Positions 1 through 5,671 of a stretch of 36,541 nt of DNA are shown one piece after another. The stretch is from Clostridia bacterium. GTDB taxonomy: Bacteria; Bacillota; Clostridia; Oscillospirales; CAG-272. The stretch lies in the NCBI GenBank assembly GCA_017507145.1, contig JAFWBJ010000029.1, positions 1 to 36,541 on the forward strand, in the 5' to 3' direction. Every line of letters begins with the position of its first letter. Position 1 is the stretch's first letter. Position numbers and translations under genes: made by a program. A model generated the notes under the pieces. That model was given only the letters and a program-made list of their open reading frames with translations. It searched no databases and had not been told where the DNA came from.

Positions 1-1389
1 CTCCACGAAATGATCGCGGAAGGTCTTGTTCTGCTCGGCATCCAGAACCTCCAGCAGAGCGGAGGCCGGGTCCCCGTGTGCATCGTGCGTCAGCTTGTCG
101 ATCTCGTCCAGCAGGATCAGCGGATTGCGCACGCCGGCGCGGGTCAGCGCATCGATAATACGGCCGGGCATGGCGCCGATGTAGGTCTTGCGGTGGCCGC
201 GGATATCGGCCTCATCGCGCACGCCGCCCAGCGACACGCGCACATACTTGCGCTTCATGGCGCGCGCAATCGACGCGCCGATGGAGGTCTTGCCGACACC
301 GGGGGGGCCGACCAGACAGAGAATCTGATTCTTCAGTTCGGGATTGAGCTGCTTGACGGCAAGAAATTCCAGAATCCGGTCCTTAACCTTGTCCAGCCCG
401 TCGTGGTCGGCGTCCAGAATCTTCTTGGCCGCCTTGACGTCCAGACGGTCGCGGGTGGTCTTAGTCCAGGGAATATCCAGGCAAACCTCAAGATAATTGC
501 GCTGAACGCTCGCCTCGGCTGAGCCGAAGGGGGAACGCGCCATGCGGTCGTTTTCCTTGAGCAGCTTCTCTTCGATTTCGCGGGGCAGCTTGGCTTCGAT
601 GATCTTCTGATAAAATTCATCGGCATCCGACATGCCGCCTTCGTTTAACTCATTCTGCAGCATGTGCAGCTGCTCGCGCATGTAATTCTCGCGCTGATGC
701 TGCTCAATCTGCTCGCGCAGCTTGGCGTTCAGCTCGCTCTCGATTTCGAACATCTTCTTCTCATGCTCCAGCGCGAGCGTGACGGCTTCCAGCCGGCGCA
801 GCGGCTCAAAACAGTCGAGCACAGCCTGCTTGGCTTCGTATTTGACCAACACATTGGCCGCGATGAAATCGGCCAGCAGACCGGGATTCTTGATGGTCCG
901 TGCCAAGCCCAGCAGCTCGGCCGAGACCGAGGGGGCGTGATGAAGCATGGCCTCAAGGGCGGTCAGCGCTTCGTGGCGGTAAGCTTCACCGCGCAGGCCG
1001 CCGTCGTCCTCAAGGGTAACAGTTTTGCAGAGCACATCGGCGCGCAGCTGCTTGCCGGTGCGGGCGAGGCCGATGACCTGGGCACGGCTGCAGCCCTCGG
1101 CCAGCAGGCGAAGATTGCCCTCGGGGGTCTTGATGGTCTGCTTGATTTTGGCGACCGTACCGACGTCGAAATAATTTGCGCGGTCATCGGTCACCGAATT
1201 CTGCGTCAGTGCCTCGCGGCTGCTGAGCAGCAGTACATACGAATTGCTGTCGGTGGCGGCAGCCACAGCGGCTGCGGCAACGTCAAGCGAGATCTCCATG
1301 CTGATGGTGATGGCAGGGAAGGCCACCGTCCCGTAGAGCGGGAGAACCGGGAGGTTAAGCTTTTCAGCTTTTTCTATATAATTGGGCAT
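1..1389 (-). CDS. lon: ATP-dependent protease Lon, N-terminal part (cut by window edge)
   Basis: Lon is a cytoplasmic AAA+ serine protease that unfolds and degrades damaged and regulatory proteins. The reading frame is open from the ATG at 1389 to the window edge, giving 463 of the usual roughly 780-800 residues. Visible parts are the N-terminal substrate-binding domain (starts MPNYIEKAEKLNLPVLPLYG), a charged coiled-coil stretch around residues 205-270 (EHEKKMFEIESELNAKLREQ), the Walker A motif GPPGVGKTS at residues 361-369 and Walker B LLDEIDK ending at K432. The rest of the AAA+ module and the Ser-Lys protease domain lie outside the window. A GAAAGGA ribosome-binding site precedes the ATG. 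The gene is divergent from infC. No frameshift is seen, so the truncation comes from the window. Confidence 0.96.
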   Translation of the reverse strand, partial: MPNYIEKAEKLNLPVLPLYGTVAFPAITISMEISLDVAAAAVAAATDSNSYVLLLSSREALTQNSVTDDRANYFDVGTVAKIKQTIKTPEGNLRLLAEGCSRAQVIGLARTGKQLRADVLCKTVTLEDDGGLRGEAYRHEALTALEAMLHHAPSVSAELLGLARTIKNPGLLADFIAANVLVKYEAKQAVLDCFEPLRRLEAVTLALEHEKKMFEIESELNAKLREQIEQHQRENYMREQLHMLQNELNEGGMSDADEFYQKIIEAKLPREIEEKLLKENDRMARSPFGSAEASVQRNYLEVCLDIPWTKTTRDRLDVKAAKKILDADHDGLDKVKDRILEFLAVKQLNPELKNQILCLVGPPGVGKTSIGASIARAMKRKYVRVSLGGVRDEADIRGHRKTYIGAMPGRIIDALTRAGVRNPLILLDEIDKLTHDAHGDPASALLEVLDAEQNKTFRDHFVE

Positions 1390-1432
1390 GTATATCAATC
1401 CTTTCTTCGTGCGGCAAAACGCACTACTATAC

Positions 1433-1461
1433 AGTATAGCACAAAACCGCGGGAATTTCCA
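1433..1461 (-). promoter_or_regulatory. Proximal lon promoter with palindrome over the -10 box
   Basis: Read on the minus strand, a -10 TATACT (1433-1438) lies 17 bp from a weak -35 TGGAAA (1456-1461, 4 of 6 matches). The -10 sits inside a perfect inverted repeat, CTATAC-T-GTATAG (1427-1439), which could bind a regulator. It does not resemble CIRCE or the CtsR heptad repeat. The start codon is about 38 bp downstream. Confidence 0.5.
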
Positions 1462-1651
1462 CTGATTTGAGAATTTATTTACAAATATATAATATATTCT
1501 GCTTTTTCTGACGCTGAGCACGCCGAGAAAAGAAAAAAGCGCACTCCTCGATCTGCGCGGGCGATATCATAAGCTTGATATTCCGCTGTCTGAACGAGAG
1601 CACGCTATCGAAGGAGAAGGCGGCCGGCCCGCCAGGTTCTCCGACGCTAAT

Positions 1652-1680
1652 ATTATAGCGAAAAAGGTCAGGTTTGTAAA
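1652..1680 (-). promoter_or_regulatory. Strong minus-strand sigma-A promoter, distal to lon
   Basis: On the minus strand, -35 TTTACA (1675-1680) and a perfect -10 TATAAT (1652-1657) are separated by exactly 17 bp. This is a better match than the proximal lon promoter. Transcription would start near 1645 and run about 255 nt before the lon ATG. It therefore drives either a long lon leader or a separate short transcript. No short ORF with a convincing ribosome-binding site is seen downstream. Confidence 0.65.
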
Positions 1681-1886
1681 TAGCCAATATTGACGATTTT
1701 TTGCGGCAAAATTCGTGGGAATGCCTATCAGAGAGAAAAGAGGGGAACGAAAAGCGGGATTTTTTGTGCGTTTGTCCGAATTTTTGTTCCGATTGGCCCG
1801 TCCGATGCCATTTTATGTGGCTGTGCGGCTGATTTATGCGTCGTTGAAGCTGTGAAAAATATTTTTGAAATTTTTTTGGTTTTCTC

Positions 1887-1915
1887 TTGACAGGGCATGG
1901 GAGGTGTGCTATAAT
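1887..1915 (+). promoter_or_regulatory. Consensus sigma-A promoter of infC-rpmI-rplT
   Basis: A perfect -35 TTGACA (1887-1892), a 17-bp spacer and a perfect -10 TATAAT (1910-1915). Expected transcription start is near 1922, giving an untranslated leader of about 140 nt before infC. A perfect match is in keeping with the high demand for ribosomal protein transcripts. Confidence 0.9.
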
Positions 1916-2007
1916 ATAGCCTGTTAAAAAAGCAGAACGCTCCGTTCTCACCCTGCCGCTCCGCGAGCCGGGTTAATACATTCCCCTCGCATGTGCGGGG
2001 CAAGGTT

Positions 2008-2038
2008 TGTGCGGAGAGTGTTCTTGCGCACATTTTTT
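2008..2038 (+). terminator. Candidate attenuator in the infC leader
   Basis: The arms TGTGCG (2008-2013) and CGCACA (2027-2032) form a 6-bp stem with a 13-nt loop, followed at once by six T residues (2033-2038). This has the form of an intrinsic terminator and lies just before the infC ribosome-binding site (2047-2052). An upstream element, CGCA-TG-TGCG within 1988-1997, could compete for pairing. In Bacillus subtilis the homologous operon is controlled by L20-dependent attenuation in the leader; whether L20 binds here is inference. Confidence 0.55.
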
Positions 2039-2060
2039 GTTTTACTGGAGGTGCACGACA

Positions 2061-2582
2061 ATTAGCGCAAAGGAAATGCAGATCAATGACGAAATCCGGG
2101 CCAAAGAAGTCCGGCTGGTCGGTGCTGACGGTGAGCAGCTCGGGATTCTCTCGCTTGAGCAGGCGCAGAAAGCTGCGTATGACAAGGGACTGGATCTGGT
2201 GCTGATGGCGCCGCAGGCTGTTCCGCCTGTTTGCCGCATCATGGATTACGGCAAATTCCGCTTCGAGCGCGACAAGAAAGAGAAGGAAGCGCGCAAAAAG
2301 CAGCAGACTGTCGAGGTGAAGGAGATTCAGCTCTCCTGCCGCATCGACACCCACGATTTCGACACGAAGGTCAATCATGCCCACCGCTTCCTCGCTGCCG
2401 GCAACAAGGTGAAGGTTATTCTCCGCTTCAAGGGGCGCGAGATGAGCCATCAGGATCTTGGCCGCGAGATGCTTGCCCGTTTTGAGGAGGCATGTAAGGA
2501 AGTCGGTACGGTGGATAAGAAACCCACGCTTGACGGACGCTTCATGAGTATGATGGTCAATCCGCTCAAGCCGACCAAATAA
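2061..2582 (+). CDS. infC: Translation initiation factor IF-3, ATT start codon
   Basis: IF-3 binds the 30S subunit, prevents premature 50S joining and proofreads the start codon and initiator tRNA. The 173-residue product has the N-terminal domain (QINDEIRAKEV, then RIMDYGKFRFE), the lysine-rich linker helix (about 75-90) and the C-terminal domain with KVILRFKGREM and a short Lys-ending tail. The best start is ATT at 2061, 8 nt after a GGAGGT ribosome-binding site. The first in-frame ATG (2076) has only a badly spaced AAGGA and would remove five residues. Non-AUG starts (AUU, AUA, AUC) are known for infC and allow autoregulation, because IF-3 itself rejects them. It heads the infC-rpmI-rplT operon. 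Confidence 0.95.
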   Translation: MSAKEMQINDEIRAKEVRLVGADGEQLGILSLEQAQKAAYDKGLDLVLMAPQAVPPVCRIMDYGKFRFERDKKEKEARKKQQTVEVKEIQLSCRIDTHDFDTKVNHAHRFLAAGNKVKVILRFKGREMSHQDLGREMLARFEEACKEVGTVDKKPTLDGRFMSMMVNPLKPTK

Positions 2583-2590
2583 GACCGATC

Positions 2591-2615
2591 TGCGGACCGC
2601 AGCGCCGTGTCCGCA
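2591..2615 (+). promoter_or_regulatory. Hairpin in the infC-rpmI spacer
   Basis: TGCGGAC (2591-2597) pairs perfectly with GTCCGCA (2609-2615) across an 11-nt loop. The first arm can alternatively fold with CCGCAG just downstream (CTGCGG-A-CCGCAG). No T-run follows, so it is not a terminator. It lies about 45 nt before the rpmI start and could serve translational control or processing. No function is shown by the sequence itself. Confidence 0.35.
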
Positions 2616-2661
2616 TCCCCCGGCAACGGAAACACAATGTAATGTAAAGGAGATCACCACA

Positions 2662-2856
2662 ATGGGAAAGATCAAGACGCACAAGGCCTCTGCCAAGCGC
2701 TTCTCGCTTACCGGCACCGGCAAGGTTAAGCTGAACCACACCAACCGCAGACACAAGCTCGGTCTGAAGACCGCAAAGCGTAAGAGACAGCTCCGCGGCG
2801 GCGGCATCATGAGCGAAGCCATGGCTGCCAACGTTCGCAACATGATCCAGAAATAA
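2662..2856 (+). CDS. rpmI: 50S ribosomal protein L35
   Basis: A 64-residue, strongly basic protein of the large ribosomal subunit. It begins MGKIKTHKASAKRF and contains the L35-typical patches TGTGKVKLNHTNRRHKLG and KTAKRKRQLRG; the length is normal for the family. An AAAGGAG ribosome-binding site lies 9 nt before the ATG. It sits between infC and rplT in the universally common order and should be co-transcribed with both. A small GC hairpin (AGCGC-CGG-GCGCT, 2856-2868) lies right at its stop codon. Confidence 0.98.
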   Translation: MGKIKTHKASAKRFSLTGTGKVKLNHTNRRHKLGLKTAKRKRQLRGGGIMSEAMAANVRNMIQK

Positions 2857-2893
2857 GCGCCGGGCGCTCACAGATTTTTAGGAGGATACAGAA

Positions 2894-3247
2894 ATGGCAA
2901 GAGTTAAGGGCGCTATGATGACGCGCAAGAGAAGAAATAAAGTACTGAAGGCTGCGAAGGGTTACTGGGGTGCAAAGTCCAAGCACTTCAAGATGGCTAA
3001 GCAAGCCGTCATGAAGAGCGGCAACTATGCATTTGCAGGCCGCAAGATGAAGAAGAGAGATTTCCGCTCTCTTTGGATCACCCGTATCTCGGCACAGGCC
3101 AAGGTTAACGGCGTGAACTACTCTACCTTTATGCACGGTCTCAAGAAGGCCGGCATCAACCTCAACCGCAAGATGCTTGCTGAGCTTGCAGTCAGCGACA
3201 AGGACGCTTTTGCAGCCCTTGTTGAGCAGGCTAAGGCAGCGCTTTAA
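2894..3247 (+). CDS. rplT: 50S ribosomal protein L20
   Basis: L20 is an early-assembly protein of the large subunit that binds 23S rRNA. In several bacteria it also represses its own operon by binding mRNA structures. The product has 117 residues, the usual size. The basic, extended N-terminus ([20 protein letters not shown]) is followed by the globular domain with the typical [16 protein letters not shown] and [14 protein letters not shown]. The AGGAGG ribosome-binding site is well placed. It is the last gene of the operon: a perfect hairpin and then an intrinsic terminator follow. Confidence 0.98.
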   Translation: MARVKGAMMTRKRRNKVLKAAKGYWGAKSKHFKMAKQAVMKSGNYAFAGRKMKKRDFRSLWITRISAQAKVNGVNYSTFMHGLKKAGINLNRKMLAELAVSDKDAFAALVEQAKAAL

Positions 3248-3303
3248 GTTGACCATACGCGGCACATGCCGCTCCTGCGCCGATCCGTTCGGAGGGCGCG
3301 GGG

Positions 3304-3341
3304 CAATTAGGGGGCATTTTGGAAGAAATGCCCCCTAATTG
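3304..3341. repeat. Perfect 16-bp inverted repeat after rplT
   Basis: CAATTAGGGGGCATTT (3304-3319) and its exact reverse complement (3326-3341) flank a 6-nt loop TGGAAG. The hairpin is unusually long and perfect but has no T-run behind it. A normal terminator lies 29 bp further on. It may protect the mRNA 3' end, be a processing site, or belong to a dispersed intergenic repeat family. Confidence 0.75.
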
Positions 3342-3369
3342 GGGCATGGGGGATTTCCGTGCCGCTTTG

Positions 3370-3393
3370 AAAACCCGGTTTTGCCGGGTTTTT
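3370..3393 (+). terminator. Intrinsic terminator of infC-rpmI-rplT
   Basis: AAAACCCGG (3370-3378), loop TTTTG, CCGGGTTTT (3384-3392) and a further T. This is a 9-bp stem whose 3' arm runs into the T-tract. It lies 123 bp after the rplT stop and just before the ribosome-binding site of the methyltransferase gene. Confidence 0.85.
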
Positions 3394-3415
3394 ATCATAT
3401 CTTAAGGAGGCCGCT

Positions 3416-4249
3416 ATGCAGATCGATTCTACCGTGATTACCAGCCGTCAAAATCCCCTTGTCATGCGGGCTGCACGCCTTGATCAGAAAAAGTACCGCG
3501 ATGCCGAGGGATGCTTTTTGATCCACGGCATTAAGCTGGCTCGGGAAGCCCTGCACTGCGGTGTCATACTCGAGCATATCCTTCTGCGCGAGGACAGTGC
3601 CGATCGGGCGCTGGATGCCCTGCGCGATGCGGCGAGAGACCTTTCGGTACGGGTAACGGTCTTGGGTGAGAGCGCTTTTTCAAAAATTTCTCCCGAAAAA
3701 TCCCCGGAAGGCGTAATTTGTGTGGCAAAAACCCTTGACAAATTCCATAAATTCGCTACAATAAAAAAAGGAGAACCGTTTTTGGCGGGCGATGGGCGTC
3801 TGCTTTTGCTGGAATCGCTGCGCGATCCGGGCAATCTGGGGACGGTTCTGCGCTCGGCTGCGGCCTTCGGCACCACCTGCGTGCTGCTTTCTGCCGACTG
3901 CGCTGAGTTGTACAACCCTCGCACCCTTCGTGCCGCGATGGGCGCCATTTTCAAGCTGCCTACTCTGCGGGTGGATGATCTGCCTGCTGCCATTGCGGGC
4001 CTGCGTGCTGCCGGCCGCCGCGTTTGGGCAACGGCGCTGGATGCAGATGCTGTCCGGCTGGATGCGCTTTCGCTGGAGACGGGCGACTGTTTTTTGGTGG
4101 GCAACGAGGGGCACGGCCTTTCCCATGAGGCCATTGCCGCCGCTGATGGGGCGGTGTTTATCCCCATGCGGGCCGATACCGAGTCGCTTAACGCGGCCGC
4201 CGCAGCTGCCGTCTGTCTTTGGGAGCAGGCGCGCCGGTTCGGTATCTGA
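3416..4249 (+). CDS. TrmH/SpoU-family RNA 2'-O-ribose methyltransferase
   Basis: A SPOUT-class enzyme that transfers a methyl group from S-adenosylmethionine to a ribose 2'-OH of rRNA or tRNA. The 277 residues divide into an N-terminal substrate-binding part (about 1-110), a lysine/phenylalanine-rich linker (about 105-122) and the knotted catalytic domain. The three SPOUT motifs are ESLRDPGNLGTVLRSA (133-148), LVGNEGHGLS (227-236) and IPMRADTESLNAAAAAAV (249-266). The AAGGAGG ribosome-binding site supports the ATG at 3416. Position next to rplT and overall form resemble Bacillus YsgA; the exact target nucleotide cannot be read from sequence. The linker-coding DNA is AT-rich and contains a promoter-like element and a possible internal start at 3782. 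Confidence 0.93.
   Translation: MQIDSTVITSRQNPLVMRAARLDQKKYRDAEGCFLIHGIKLAREALHCGVILEHILLREDSADRALDALRDAARDLSVRVTVLGESAFSKISPEKSPEGVICVAKTLDKFHKFATIKKGEPFLAGDGRLLLLESLRDPGNLGTVLRSAAAFGTTCVLLSADCAELYNPRTLRAAMGAIFKLPTLRVDDLPAAIAGLRAAGRRVWATALDADAVRLDALSLETGDCFLVGNEGHGLSHEAIAAADGAVFIPMRADTESLNAAAAAAVCLWEQARRFGI
3735..3762 (+). promoter_or_regulatory. Candidate promoter inside the methyltransferase gene
   Basis: TTGACA (3735-3740), a 16-bp spacer and TACAAT (3757-3762) lie in an AT-rich island within a GC-rich gene. A GGAG (3770-3773) and an in-frame TTG at 3782 with 8-nt spacing follow. The start would lie only about 20 nt after the -10, close to leaderless but with a Shine-Dalgarno. The product would be the 156-codon SPOUT catalytic domain alone. 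The promoter may simply serve the downstream genes dprA-topA. Confidence 0.45.
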
Positions 4250-4282
4250 CAGACTGATTTTTTCGGAAGGGACGGAGGACAT

Positions 4283-5638
4283 ATGGCGGATAGTATTTAT
4301 TGGATCTGGCTGGCAGAATGCCTCGGCCCCGGATGCCGCGATCTTGAGCCGCTGCTGCGGCAGTTTGGCTCGGCTTATGACATCTTCAGCGCCGGAGAGA
4401 GTGCCTACTATCGGATCCCCGGGGTCAGCGAAGCGACCACCGAGAAGCTCTGCCGCGCGCGTGACCTCGGTCATGCCGAAGAAATCCTTGACCGATGCGC
4501 CAGAGCGCACATCGGTGTACTGACCTACGATGACCCCGCATATCCGGCGCGGCTCCGCGCATTGCTTGATCCGCCGGCTGTGCTTTATTACCGTGGGCAT
4601 CTGCCCGATCTTGACCGCCGGGTCTGCGTTTCGGTAGTCGGCACTCGCTCGATGAGTGAATACGGCGGCCGAAGCGCGTATAAAATATCCTACGAGCTGG
4701 CCTCGGCCAATGTGGTCGTGATCAGCGGCATGGCGCTGGGGATTGACAGCGTCGCGCAGTGCGCCGCACTGGCGGCGGGCGGCGAGACAGTCGCTGTGCT
4801 CGGCGGCGGTGTGGACATCATTTATCCGGCCGAACATCGATTGCTCTATGACCGCGTGTGCAGCCACGGCGCCGTAGTGAGCGAATATCCGCCCGGAACG
4901 CCGCCCAAGGGCCAGCATTTCCCGGTTCGCAATCGCATCATCAGCGCGCTGTCGCTTGGTACGCTGGTGGTCGAGGCGGATCTGCGCAGTGGTGCGCTGA
5001 TCACGGCTCGTGCCGCGCTGGCGCAGGGCAGAGATCTGTTTGCCATTCCCGGCGAGATCGGCAGCTTCCACGCTGCCGGTGCCAATGAACTTCTGCACGC
5101 CGGCGCCAACATGGTGCTGACGGCAAAGGATATTCTGGACAATTATCGCTTCCTCTACCGCGATGTCCTGAACCTGCCGGCCTATGCCGCGTCGGTCGAG
5201 CATTCGGATTTCAATCCGCAAATGTTGGACGAGATGGGCGTCGCCGCGCGGGTCACCGATTTCAAGCTTCGGACGGGGCAGGGCCGCAGACCGGCCAAGG
5301 CGCTCGAGCCGAAGGCTGATCCTGCTCCGGTACAGGAAAGCAGCGCCCCGCCGCCTCGCCGCAACGCGCGGCTGCCGGGAGAACCACCTCCCAAGAAGGC
5401 CGCTGCACCAAAGCCGCCGGTGCATGCACCGACGCATGCGTCGGCTGAGGGGATTGACCTCTCGCCTGCCTGCCGCAGTGTCCTGGCGCTGATCCCGGAG
5501 GATCGCGCTGTTTCTACCGACAAATTGATCGGCGCCGGTGTCTCACCGGCTGATCTGACGGTCGCCCTGACCCAGCTGGAGCTGTCCGGCCTGATCGAGG
5601 GGCTGCCCGGCAATCTTTATATCCGCACCGACAGCTGA
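4283..5638 (+). CDS. dprA: DNA-processing protein DprA (Smf)
   Basis: DprA binds incoming single-stranded DNA and loads RecA during natural transformation; the gene is also widespread in species not known to be competent. The 451-residue product has an N-terminal helical region with a helix-hairpin-helix-like IPGVSEATTEKL (45-56). The Rossmann-like core follows: VSVVGTRSMSEYG (116-128), VISGMALGIDSVAQ (146-159), TVAVLGGGVDIIYP (169-182), FPVRNRIISALS (213-224) and SGALITA (236-242). A proline/alanine-rich linker (about 325-395) leads to a C-terminal winged-helix DprA domain (about 396-451). The GGAGG ribosome-binding site is well placed. The dprA-topA-trmFO order is conserved in Bacillota; topA begins 33 bp downstream. 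Confidence 0.97.
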   Translation: MADSIYWIWLAECLGPGCRDLEPLLRQFGSAYDIFSAGESAYYRIPGVSEATTEKLCRARDLGHAEEILDRCARAHIGVLTYDDPAYPARLRALLDPPAVLYYRGHLPDLDRRVCVSVVGTRSMSEYGGRSAYKISYELASANVVVISGMALGIDSVAQCAALAAGGETVAVLGGGVDIIYPAEHRLLYDRVCSHGAVVSEYPPGTPPKGQHFPVRNRIISALSLGTLVVEADLRSGALITARAALAQGRDLFAIPGEIGSFHAAGANELLHAGANMVLTAKDILDNYRFLYRDVLNLPAYAASVEHSDFNPQMLDEMGVAARVTDFKLRTGQGRRPAKALEPKADPAPVQESSAPPPRRNARLPGEPPPKKAAAPKPPVHAPTHASAEGIDLSPACRSVLALIPEDRAVSTDKLIGAGVSPADLTVALTQLELSGLIEGLPGNLYIRTDS

Positions 5639-5671
5639 TGCTGACGGAATTTATTGATGAAGGAATAAACC

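Larger units (their letters stand above)
1390..2060. other. Intergenic region between divergent lon and infC
   Basis: This is 671 bp without a supported gene. It contains the two minus-strand promoters toward lon, the plus-strand infC promoter and a structured infC leader. Several ORFs cross it in different frames, but none has a plausible ribosome-binding site or recognisable protein sequence. The stretch 1520-1650 is GC-rich like coding DNA and has a 60-odd codon open frame on the plus strand with no ATG, GTG or TTG start, so a gene remnant or structured RNA remains possible. Confidence 0.6.

Noticed and set aside
664..1470. Plus-strand frame of 268 codons opposite lon
   Set aside because: Antisense to lon, which shows Walker motifs and correct domain order; no ribosome-binding site.
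1690..1890. Plus-strand frame of 66 codons before infC
   Set aside because: No ribosome-binding site and no upstream promoter; it ends at the infC -35 box.
1475..1951. Minus-strand frame of 158 codons in the lon-infC gap
   Set aside because: It starts inside the infC promoter, runs through another promoter, has no ribosome-binding site and has no recognisable sequence. Only the part after 1650 could be transcribed from the minus-strand promoter, and it has no good start.
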